Origin: Flavobacterium sp. WV_118_3
GTDB taxonomy: Bacteria > Bacteroidota > Bacteroidia > Flavobacteriales > Flavobacteriaceae
DNA: 64,000 bases
NCBI RefSeq assembly: GCF_039778605.1
Contig: NZ_CP156060.1
Location: 3,748,001 to 3,812,000 of the forward strand
Direction: 5' to 3'
Below, one piece after another: positions 47,001 to 54,700 of the stretch. The notes under the pieces are model-generated. The model searched no databases. It saw only the letters and a list, made by a program, of their open reading frames with translations, and was not told where the DNA came from. Numbering within the stretch: position 1 is the first letter of the stretch; every line of letters begins with the position of its first letter. The translations under genes and the position numbers were made by a program.

Positions 47001-48326
47001 AAAATCCGCCAGCGTATTGTAAACGGAATTACCAAGTTCTGGAATTTTGTGAAGGAAAAAGGAAAAGCGTTGCTTGGAAAAGTGGGGATTGGTAAAAAAG
47101 AGGAAAAGACCAAAGAAGAGAAGATAAAGGATAAAAAAGAGCAGCTTAAATCCAATTCCGATACTATTGAATCATGGAATGATGTAGTACCATTTAAAAA
47201 TGTCGAAAACGTGGAGCACACATTACACTTTAAAGGAGAGGGAGAAAATGCAAAGCTTTATATGCAGAGTAAAGACGATCATGTTTTAAAACATTTGGAG
47301 AATGCTGAAAAAGTAGCTAAAACACCTGTAGAAAAGAAAGCAGTGACAGATGGTGTTAACTATTATAATGCTAGTGTTTTGCCAGCGAATAATACATTAT
47401 GGAAAATGGAGCAAGACCGTAGAAAATTATCCGATAAAAATACTGATGGTAAAAATGATGCTAAAATAAAGGAGAAAGATGAAGCGATCAAAAAGCAAAA
47501 TATAACACAAGATACTATTTTACATAAGTTAGCTCAATTGTTTAAAATGATTAAGTTTGATGATGGTATAGAGCCAACTACCGTAAAAACTAATGTAATT
47601 TCAAAACAAGATTCTAAGGGTAGACCTTCAATGGTTGAGGCTGCTCCATTAACTTGGATAGCCGGTAATACTAAAGGAAGTGGCCCGTATCAGGATCCGC
47701 TTGGGTGGAGTTATACCGAAGGAACGATACGTGAAAATATTTATATCAGAGGTCATTTACTTAATGATAATATACACGGTCCGGGAGTGAAATGGAATTT
47801 AGTGCCAATTACAAGGGTAATGAATTCAGGAATGGAAAAAGATGCTGAGAGAGAAGGTAAGCAAGTACTTGAAAAGAAAAATAGTATTATGTGGTATAAA
47901 ACTACAGTTAATAGTTATTATAGTGCTGATAAAGATGAAAGAGAACAATACTTCCCGCAAAAAATAACAGTAGCTTGGGGAGAATATAAAAACAGTGAAG
48001 GACAATATGATGCCAAAGGAGCTCGTACTCAAGAAGGTGAAGTTGAATTTACACAAGGTAGACCTGCCATACCATATAATATTAATGATCTGGGAGAGAC
48101 ATTATTAGTTGATAAGTTAAAATTAAATGCTAACTTCGCTAAAGCAGTCGCTAAAGAACGTAGTGATTATGGTCCGTTTGGGAGTATGGCTGAATTTAAA
48201 GCCAGGATGAAAGAATATTATTCATTAAATCGAAGTTCCAAAGATGCGGAAAGAGTAGAAGGTATTGCATCTGTTGATATAATGATAAAAATGACACCTG
48301 AGTTTATAACTTTTGAATTTAAATAA
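44061..48326 (+). CDS. Large eCIS cargo-type polymorphic toxin with C-terminal nuclease
   Basis: 1421 residues. Residues 1-~300 are disordered and Lys/Glu/Ala/Pro-rich (KPEETKPEETKPTDAVAAEA). About 440-700 is helical. About 705-1000 holds amphipathic or hydrophobic helices (MALSALSGVFAFIIEV; IKWILGLLSPVGAFVKAIMA) as in eCIS cargo or tape-measure proteins. The last ~240 residues carry a nuclease-like motif: RGHLLNDNIHGPG then WNLVPITRVMNS, matching the His and Asn of DNA/RNA non-specific (beta-beta-alpha metal) nucleases. DNA from about 47.15 kb on is visibly more AT-rich. It follows the ATPase and precedes a putative immunity gene. A tape-measure/toxin fusion is an alternative. Confidence 0.8.
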   Translation: MNAEKESNPQKAAQKKDEKQAANSPFSLRETENANFQTQESVAQNEQTGTEKSSPQSENKSIPAVHGSNPAYSDGSEQKYQQLQASMGTTGELNHPDTRQKEMEYRSTLGINELREYHDAKTTDVKSEGTKPEETKPEETKPTDAVAAEAKPTAEAKPAETKLPGAKPADPKLAETAQKATDEKLVDVSNAKSSGDAGASSESAPAIKAADKSDKKDGENEAAEDKVATEEVADTTPKTATANPVFMEMQGQVVETAKAQRKHGPASKASQAAQAAAPSPSNERQSMAQAGQVNKMSAQEPGLFSAAAFKAELKKKIDEVQLPKNEEDADKFEKNNNIKQVNDRAMGSVKKEKNAASGSIQNTTAEKPDTAKQPVRNVAKMPIPEHGKAPGSVNAAKAMPTKREATNIEKPIQSETDSIDSQMKEHGVTDQMLANSNEPSFKGALDEKNKAKEQSKAATNQFRIDENQKLNKTQNEAQAQAAKQIAGMHGSRKGGLDKVLGNQKETASKDTAERKKIADNINKIYNDAKGDVKGILDGLDDTVAKKFAAGSLAAKIAFEKHVDKEMKAYKKRRYGDSWLDWRNLKRVKDAMVGLPKEVEQYFVTGKEKYVSTMDTYIDEIANIVANQLNAAKRRIATGKKEVQNYVNTLSPSLKKLGAAAISEIQGKFNALEKDVDNKKDALIDVLAKKYVENIEAIDARIENLKAMNKGLVGMALSALSGVFAFIIEVKNTLTNLLAKVVEVVGAIIMDPIGFFGNLIAGVGQGFSNFTTNIWTHLQTGFFAWLTGAAKGVTITMPDDIFSLKGIFSITMQVLNLTWSGIRSIGATVVGEPLMKVLETGVEIVQVVRKDGIAGLWEYLKDQFQDIKATVMDAIMDIIQSQVIQAGIKWILGLLSPVGAFVKAIMAIIDVVKFFVQRAAQIAELISAFMDSISAIASGKVGAVAKSIENALAKAIPVLIGLLASILGISGLADKVLGVIHKIRQRIVNGITKFWNFVKEKGKALLGKVGIGKKEEKTKEEKIKDKKEQLKSNSDTIESWNDVVPFKNVENVEHTLHFKGEGENAKLYMQSKDDHVLKHLENAEKVAKTPVEKKAVTDGVNYYNASVLPANNTLWKMEQDRRKLSDKNTDGKNDAKIKEKDEAIKKQNITQDTILHKLAQLFKMIKFDDGIEPTTVKTNVISKQDSKGRPSMVEAAPLTWIAGNTKGSGPYQDPLGWSYTEGTIRENIYIRGHLLNDNIHGPGVKWNLVPITRVMNSGMEKDAEREGKQVLEKKNSIMWYKTTVNSYYSADKDEREQYFPQKITVAWGEYKNSEGQYDAKGARTQEGEVEFTQGRPAIPYNINDLGETLLVDKLKLNANFAKAVAKERSDYGPFGSMAEFKARMKEYYSLNRSSKDAERVEGIASVDIMIKMTPEFITFEFK

Positions 48327-48332
48327 AACAGT

Positions 48333-49163
48333 ATGTTGGAAAAATTTGAGAATTTTATTAACGATTTAAAAAACAATGCTTTTGTTTCTGTTAAGGGAGA
48401 TAATGTAGAGAAAAATAGAAGATTGCTTAAATTTCGTGACTATGAAGAAAACTTTGGAGAAGTTTATGACGAATTGAAAGTAAGGATTCCAAATGAGGAC
48501 TGGAAATATGAAGATTTGGGAGCCTTAACTCTTGATTGGGATGCTGTCACCGATCAATCTGATGAGAATTATCTATGGGGAGGATTTCAGTTGCATACTT
48601 TTTCATCAGCATTATCATCACGTTCTAATTTTTGGAAACGTTATAATGATGGTCAGCGTTTTTGGAAAAATAATCCGCAACCAGAAGCGGAAGCTATATG
48701 GGAAACTTTTTTACCTAAATTGAATTATATTAATGGATCGGGTCACGGTAGTGATGGTACTTTCGGTTGTTTACTTCGTGAAGAAGGCGTTTATCCTTGT
48801 CCACTTTATTTTTATGATTCGGGAATCTGGTTTGAAATGAAAATGAGTTTAGAAGAGTATTACAATACTATGATTGATTGTAAAGCGGTGTATTATTGGC
48901 AGTATTTTTATATAGACACCGAAGAGATTGTAAAAAAGCTTGGAAATTTTAAACCTGTTTTTATAGAATATGATGAGAAATATTTAGAAGGCCCACATCC
49001 ATTTGCAGATAAATTTAGAGAAGGTACTTTTACCTATTCAGCCGAAGGTGTTTTACATCAAATGAAAAATATCATCAAGCGTTTTCCAAAATTGTTTCCT
49101 GATGTAGATTTATCCTACTTTAAAGAAAGATGTAATGCTTTGGAAAAAGCACTAAATGCATAA
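48333..49163 (+). CDS. Putative immunity protein to the nuclease toxin
   Basis: 276 residues, soluble, acidic and rich in Trp, Tyr and Phe (NEDWKYEDLGALTLDWDAVT; YLWGGFQLHTF; YYWQYFYIDTEEIV). No signal peptide or membrane helix. I do not recognise the family. It starts 6 bp after the toxin stop and has the same AT-rich composition as the toxin C-terminus, so the pair looks like one exchangeable module. Acidic cytosolic proteins directly after a nuclease tip usually neutralise it; that role is inferred from context only. Confidence 0.6.
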   Translation: MLEKFENFINDLKNNAFVSVKGDNVEKNRRLLKFRDYEENFGEVYDELKVRIPNEDWKYEDLGALTLDWDAVTDQSDENYLWGGFQLHTFSSALSSRSNFWKRYNDGQRFWKNNPQPEAEAIWETFLPKLNYINGSGHGSDGTFGCLLREEGVYPCPLYFYDSGIWFEMKMSLEEYYNTMIDCKAVYYWQYFYIDTEEIVKKLGNFKPVFIEYDEKYLEGPHPFADKFREGTFTYSAEGVLHQMKNIIKRFPKLFPDVDLSYFKERCNALEKALNA

Positions 49164-49180
49164 AATTGTTTTATTTTGAT

Positions 49181-49210
49181 AAAAAAGCGAAGCTCAAGCT
49201 TCGCTTTTTT
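49181..49210. terminator. Bidirectional terminator
   Basis: AAAAAAGCGAAGC, loop TCAA, GCTTCGCTTTTTT: a perfect 13 bp stem flanked by A and T runs, so it works in both directions. It separates the plus-strand toxin/immunity transcript from the convergent minus-strand toxin-antitoxin operon that ends at 49216. Confidence 0.95.
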
Positions 49211-49215
49211 ATGTT

Positions 49216-50160
49216 TTAACCCAAAAACAAGCCGGTACGTAGTGTTATCAAATCGATATATTTTGCTTTTTTCTCCTCGTTTAAAAAAGAAATTTCAATT
49301 AGTTGTATCGCTTTTGGGAGCCATTTTTCCAATCGTTTGTAAACAGAACGAATCTGCTTTTCATTTAGCCCTAAAATAGCACCAAACCGGTCAAAATACA
49401 TTTTGTTAAAATTACTTTTTTTACCGCCTAAAAATAACGCGGTGTCTTCTTCGTCTTTTGGTAAAATCATTTTTACATTGAGTAAATCATAAGCTGGCGA
49501 CAATACCCATCCAATGTCCGACAAAAACATAGAAAAGTTTTTTAAATGCATGTCGTTATTCCCAATGATAAAGTTGAATAAAGCCAATTCAAAAAAACGC
49601 ACTTTGTCAAGTAAAGTATTTACTGAGAGATCACCGATAGTCTTTCCAACCCGTTCCATTGTTCCTTTGTATTTGTCTTCCAATTCTAAAATCTGTAGAA
49701 AATCAATCATATGAATTTTAGTGTTGGGTGCTGGTCGGTCGATACGTTTTGTGATATAGCATAATTCACCGGAAACCAGATGAATCATATTGGAGGGAAC
49801 GCAGTCAATTTTAAACAATTCAGCTAGTTTCATCGATACATGTTCGTTTTCAGGCATCTGTTTGTAATCCGGATTTTGAGGTTTTAGAATATAGTTTCCT
49901 TCCAGTGCGTCCAGGATGGTTAAACGTCCGCTATGTCCTTTTCCTAATTCCGATTGAATATAGCCTAACGATAATTTAGGTTGAACTCCGGGAATGGTTA
50001 CCGATTGTTCAATGGCTTCTTTGGCCAGTTTTGCCATGTCTTCCAGTCGGTAAGGAAGTATTGGTGCTTCGTTTGATCCAAAAAAGGCTTTGTTACATTT
50101 GGCATGATAATCACCTTCCAGAGAGTCTAATTCCTGATAACAATAAAGACATCTACGCAT
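49216..50160 (-). CDS. hipT: HipA-like Ser/Thr kinase toxin lacking the N-terminal subdomain (HipT-type)
   Basis: 314 residues. Cys4, Cys7, His19 and Cys22 form a zinc-finger-like start (CLYCYQELDSLEGDYHAKC). The Gly-rich loop is SVTIPGVQPKLSLG (53-66). Lys93 in YILKPQ fits ATP binding, and the catalytic loop IGNNDMHLKN gives Asp203. Asp225 in SPAYDLL is the metal ligand. Kinases of this family phosphorylate tRNA synthetases (HipA, glutamyl; HipT of E. coli O127, tryptophanyl); the target here is unknown. The N-terminal subdomain is a separate gene upstream, with an 8 bp overlap. The loop positions that are Ser-x-Ser in E. coli HipT read Thr-Ile-Pro here. Confidence 0.88.
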   Translation of the reverse strand: MRRCLYCYQELDSLEGDYHAKCNKAFFGSNEAPILPYRLEDMAKLAKEAIEQSVTIPGVQPKLSLGYIQSELGKGHSGRLTILDALEGNYILKPQNPDYKQMPENEHVSMKLAELFKIDCVPSNMIHLVSGELCYITKRIDRPAPNTKIHMIDFLQILELEDKYKGTMERVGKTIGDLSVNTLLDKVRFFELALFNFIIGNNDMHLKNFSMFLSDIGWVLSPAYDLLNVKMILPKDEEDTALFLGGKKSNFNKMYFDRFGAILGLNEKQIRSVYKRLEKWLPKAIQLIEISFLNEEKKAKYIDLITLRTGLFLG

Positions 50161-50488
50161 TTTTATCTGGATTTATTGGGTGAACACTTACGGCTCCAAT
50201 AGCATTCTGACAGCAGGCTAACAGGAGTCCCATACGATCATTTTTATTGATTTTCCAACTTTCCGAAGCAATGTTTAACAGCCACCCTTCGGGAATTAAA
50301 CCGTCAAAAAAAGGAAACAGCGTCTTACTCCGGTACGGATTTTTACGCACCGGCATCGTAAAACAGACAAAAGCATCAGGAAATGTTTTGATATAAGTGT
50401 CGTCATACTTAAATTCATATTCCCCATTGTCAAGCTCCTGTAATAAACCGGCTACGATGTTGTTGTATTTTACAATTCCCTCTCTCAT
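50153..50488 (-). CDS. hipS: HipS-type small protein (HipA N-terminal subdomain)
   Basis: 111 residues corresponding to the first subdomain of full-length HipA (FPDAFVCFTMPVRKNPYRSK, LFPFFDGLIPEGWLL, ending QNAIGAVSVHP). In known HipBST systems this free subdomain acts as the antitoxin against the HipT kinase. It overlaps the kinase gene by 8 bp and follows the hipB-like gene by one base, in the canonical B-S-T order. The antitoxin role is inferred from gene organisation. Confidence 0.85.
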   Translation of the reverse strand: MREGIVKYNNIVAGLLQELDNGEYEFKYDDTYIKTFPDAFVCFTMPVRKNPYRSKTLFPFFDGLIPEGWLLNIASESWKINKNDRMGLLLACCQNAIGAVSVHPINPDKNA

Positions 50489-50489
50489 A

Positions 50490-50687
50490 CTATTTCTTCT
50501 GAATTGGGCCTACTACATGCCCGAACATTTTTAAAACCTGATTGACCTTCGATAGACTTAAATTATCCTTGCCTTGTTCTATTTTTCGAACCACCGTTAG
50601 AGCGACACCGGCTCGCAATGAAAACTCCTCCTGCGTAAGTCCGGCCTGTTTACGTCTCTTTTTTACAAAATCAGCTATTGAATCCAT
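50490..50687 (-). CDS. hipB: HipB-type HTH antitoxin/repressor
   Basis: 65 residues, an XRE helix-turn-helix (KRRKQAGLTQEEFSLRAGVA, then VVRKIEQGKDNLSLSKVNQV). It lacks a long C-terminal tail. In HipBA/HipBST systems it binds DNA as a dimer and represses the operon with its partners. It is the first gene of the operon, and the first of three evenly spaced palindromes begins 3 bp upstream of its ATG. Confidence 0.9.
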   Translation of the reverse strand: MDSIADFVKKRRKQAGLTQEEFSLRAGVALTVVRKIEQGKDNLSLSKVNQVLKMFGHVVGPIQKK

Positions 50688-50689
50688 TT

Positions 50690-50787
50690 TATATGCTTTT
50701 GAATATAAAGATACTGAAAATATTTTAATTATATGTTTTTAGATATAAAAAAGCTTTTTCGGATTTAATTATATGTTTTTGCGTATA
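50690..50787 (-). promoter_or_regulatory. Three phased HipB operator candidates
   Basis: TATAT-N8-ATATA palindromes lie at 50690-50707 and 50730-50747, and a one-mismatch copy (TATAT-N8-GTATA) at 50770-50787. The starts are exactly 40 bp apart, about four helical turns, so dimers would lie on the same face. The 5-8-5 layout equals the TATCC-N8-GGATA operator of E. coli HipB. Autoregulation of the operon is inferred. Confidence 0.75.
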
Positions 50788-50965
50788 AAATATCTTTTTA
50801 AATTGACATCTGGCACGTCAGAAAATTATTACCGGGTAAAATATTCACCTTGCCTTATTGATATGGTTTGTAAAAAATAAGCCATTTCGTGTTTTTTTAA
50901 AGAAAAAAGAGTGGTGTAACAAGCCGTATGGTTTTCGTTGTAAAATCGTGCCCATTGTTTAAATA

Positions 50966-50981
50966 ATCACTTTAAAGTGAT
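50966..50981. promoter_or_regulatory. 16 bp perfect palindrome
   Basis: ATCACTTTAAAGTGAT is a perfect inverted repeat in the 485 bp gene-free stretch between hipB and the lipoprotein gene, about 110 bp upstream of a candidate promoter. It looks like a dimeric regulator site. The rest of the stretch is AT-rich with no gene seen. Confidence 0.35.
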
Positions 50982-51076
50982 TTTTATAAAGTGCTATAAA
51001 TCATAATTTTAGTTGATATTGATGAAAAAATAAGCTTTTCGCTACAATATAGAAACATTCTTTATATAAAAAATAA

Positions 51077-51084
51077 TACTTTTG
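51077..51084 (+). promoter_or_regulatory. Candidate -7 element for the lipoprotein/Rhs operon
   Basis: TACTTTTG matches the Bacteroidota TAnnTTTG consensus and lies 89 bp before the lipoprotein start; a clear -33 element is not seen. A small hairpin (TGATCCTTTC against GAAAGGTCA, 51093-51121) follows in the presumed leader. Confidence 0.5.
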
Positions 51085-51172
51085 CGCCCGTTTGATCCTT
51101 TCAGTGCCCAGAGAAAGGTCAATTTTTACAACCTACAAGTAAATTGTAATTGTCTGGTTATACCTTAAAGCC

Positions 51173-51775
51173 TTGAAAATAGTTAAAACCTTTTTTACTG
51201 CTTTCTCTTTACTACTGCTTTTATCTTGTGCTAAAGATAAAAAGGGAAGCATGGACGATTCCGAAATCCGGGAACGTTACTTTAACCTTGAAAAAATAGG
51301 TTGGAAATCCAAAGTCTACAATCAGAAAGTGGATAAAATGGACTTTACCGCAACCGAAGTTCCCATTCAGTATTACCTGTTAAAAGATAAAGGAAATGAG
51401 AATTTGATTCTTGTCGATTCCCTTTATGAAACCAATAAACGGGAACGGGTTATTGAATTTACCTTCCAGCAGGAAAATGAAAAAGATATTTTAGATTCCG
51501 AAAATACCGGTATTTCCTATGAAGATGGTGTGAAATACATGTCGTTTTCGATTGAAAAGGATTTTATGGTTGTGGTCAATCAAAAAGATACCATTCCGTG
51601 TTCGGCAGCCTTATTCGAAAGAAGTTATAAAATCACTCCCTATCAGAAAGTGATGTTATTCTTTTCGAACATCGATCCCAATGCCAAAATTCAACTTATT
51701 TATAAAGATAACCTTTTTAAAAAAGGTACCCTGAAATTCCAGTTTAAAGATCCATTTACAGAAATAGCCTTATGA
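51173..51775 (+). CDS. Predicted lipoprotein at the head of the Rhs-type operon
   Basis: 200 residues from a TTG start. The start is chosen because the signal peptide begins right there (MKIVKTFFTAFSLLLLLSCA) and ends in a lipobox-like LLSC with Cys19; the next ATG (51250) would lose it. The mature part is beta-rich and charged; family not recognised. The stop overlaps the ATG of the next gene by four bases (ATGA), so it is co-translated with the 2029-residue exported protein. Confidence 0.8.
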   Translation: MKIVKTFFTAFSLLLLLSCAKDKKGSMDDSEIRERYFNLEKIGWKSKVYNQKVDKMDFTATEVPIQYYLLKDKGNENLILVDSLYETNKRERVIEFTFQQENEKDILDSENTGISYEDGVKYMSFSIEKDFMVVVNQKDTIPCSAALFERSYKITPYQKVMLFFSNIDPNAKIQLIYKDNLFKKGTLKFQFKDPFTEIAL

Positions 51776-54700
51776 TAAAACAAATCCGAAACAGCAAGTT
51801 TACTAAAGTTGTCGCATGGTATTTAGCGTTGATGATGTTTGTCGAAATCACGCAACCCATCCATATGTACGCTTTAACCAGTGGTCCGTCGCAACCCGAG
51901 TTTAATTCCTTTACGCCTATAGGAACTTCGGATATGGTGGATCTGACCAGTGGCGATTTTAATTATAATATCCCGATTATGGATGTAGGCGGATATCCGC
52001 TAAACTTATCCTATAATGCCGGAATCACAACCGATCAGGAAGCATCGTGGGTAGGTCTTGGATGGAATCTAAACGTTGGACAAATCGAACGACAGGTACG
52101 TGGATTACCGGATGATTTTAGAGGCGATGTGGTTCGGTATGAAAACGACTTACGAGATAATATTACCGTGGGAACCCATTTTGGTTTTAATGCTGCTTTT
52201 GCGGGTTATGACGCTTTCAAACCCGGAGTAGGACTTGGTGTGCAATACAACAATTATGAAGGAATTACCTTTAAACCATCCTTCGGACTCAACTTTGCTT
52301 TAAGTGAAAATGTAGCGGTAGGTTTAAATTTCTCAGGTTCCGCTACCGAAGGTGCTAGTGTGACTCCGTCGGTTAGTATTTCCGCGAAATCACACAACAA
52401 AACTAAAAATACCACCACTATAAGAGATGTAGGAGTAGGGCTAGGATTTAACAGCAGAAAAGGGGTAGAGAACCTTAATATGTCGGGAAGCGTACGACGA
52501 TTTAAAAACGCCTTTCTGATCTTGCCGACGGGACAAATAATAAGCGGATCAAAAAAAACTGCAAGTGGAAGTTTCGGGGGAAGTGTTTCATTTAACGATC
52601 AGAGCTATACGCCAAGTAAACGGGTAGGTTTCGAAAATACCAGCTTTACTTTTAATGGTGCTTTTGGTAGTGAATTCTTCTTGTCGGAGTTCCAGGGACA
52701 AATAACGGGTTATGGATCCTATCAGAAAGTGGCTTCACAATACCGAAACCGAAAAGAAAAGGCTTTTGGTTATGAAAATACCGAATACAAAAGAAGTCAG
52801 GCGGGTGTGATGGACTTTAACCGTGAAAACGAAAGAACCGTTACCGAAAATACAACGGCTTTACCAGTAACCAACTATACCTACGATATCTATAATATCG
52901 AAGGACAAGGGGTATCGGGAATGTTCCGTCCGTACCGTTCTCAGGTGAGTTATCTTTATAACGACAGGGTAACGGATTATGGCGATGGCGCCAGTCTTGG
53001 ACTTGAAGTTGGAATTGGAAATTTAGCACACGTGGGTGGTGACTTTAAAGTGACGCCGTCCAGTACCAGTACCGGTGGCTGGGTGAACAATAATAACGTA
53101 CTGCAATATTTTAATGAAAGCAGTACCGATACAAAAGCGTTGGGATATGAGCCGGTAACCTACAAATTGGTAGGAAGTATGGTAGTCGATCCGGAACAAA
53201 GTATTTATTTGAATAAAATCCATCAGGCAAAAGCCTTGCGAATCGGATTGGACGGGGGGACCCGAAACCGAATGACGACTAATAGATATTATGAAGGTTA
53301 TAACGGAGTGTCCCATGTTTTCGATTCGAAAATTAAAAGAACCAAACGGTATTTGCGAAATCAGTTGGTTCATAAAGTAACCGCCGAAGAAACGGCAGGC
53401 GATCCTTTTGTGATCAAAAACGACAGTGCCAAAGTCCACCATACCGCTGGAATTAAAGTGGTACAAACCGATGGTTCTACTTATGTATATGGAAGAACAG
53501 CCTATAACATGAGAAAAGTGGAAGCCACTTTTGATGTTTCCGGCCAAACCGGAAATAACACAAACGGATTGGTGCCTTATAACGGTACAACTTCAGGGAA
53601 TCATACGAGTCGGAGTGATAAATTCCTGAATAAAATTACAACGCCGCCGTATGCGCATAGTTATTTGATCACTTCAGTTTTATCGGCCGATTATGAGGAT
53701 GTGGATGGCAACGGCCCAAGTCTTAACGATTTGGGAACGTTTACAAAATTCGATTATAAAACGGTTAACAATTATAAGTGGCGAATCCCGTTCCAGGCAA
53801 ATATGGCTACGTATAACGAAGGACTGATTTCACATAAGGACGACCAAAAAGGAACCTATCTCTACGGGATTAAAGAGTTGACGTATCTGGATAAAATCAG
53901 TACCAAAACACATGTGGCTTTCTTTGATTTGGAAGACCGACTGGATGCTGTAGGAGTTGCGGGAGAACAGGGCGGTGCCGGTACAGAACGAATGAAACGA
54001 ATCAAATCCATCCGATTGTATTCCAGACCGGAAGTAACCAATGCATCGGGTGATATTTTCGATCCGGGAATTAACAGTGCTATCAAGCCGATTAAAACTG
54101 CCCATTTCGATTATGATTATTCGTTGTGTAAAAACACACCAAACTCATTGGCTCCGGCAAAAGGAAAGCTAACGTTGAAACGGGTGTTTTTTACCTACCG
54201 CGATTCCAACATGGGAAGGTATACGCCGTATGTGTTTCATTACGGATTGGAAAAATCAAAAAACAAACCGGATAATTATACCATTACAAACGATCCTGAG
54301 AATAACCCGGATTACGATCCGAAAGGTTTTGATATCTGGGGGAATTATAAAGTGAATCCGGCCGGAAGTGGAAATCTTAATTCCGCATTGTCCAATACCG
54401 AATATCCTTTTGTGCAACAAAGTAATAAGGAATTGGCAGACAAGAATACCGGTGCCTGGACGCTAAAATCGGTTCAGCTGCCATCGGGTGGTGTGATTGC
54501 TATCGAAACGGAAAGTGACGATTATCAGTACGTTCAAAATAAAAGAGCGATGCAGATGTTTAAGGTTGCCGGTGCAGGACGCGAAATGAACCCCGGGGCA
54601 AGTGATATCACGAATACCTTATATGACGGCAATACCACCACGCCTAAGCGATATATTTATATAAAGCTTGATGATGCCAGTGGAATCAATACACGAGAGG

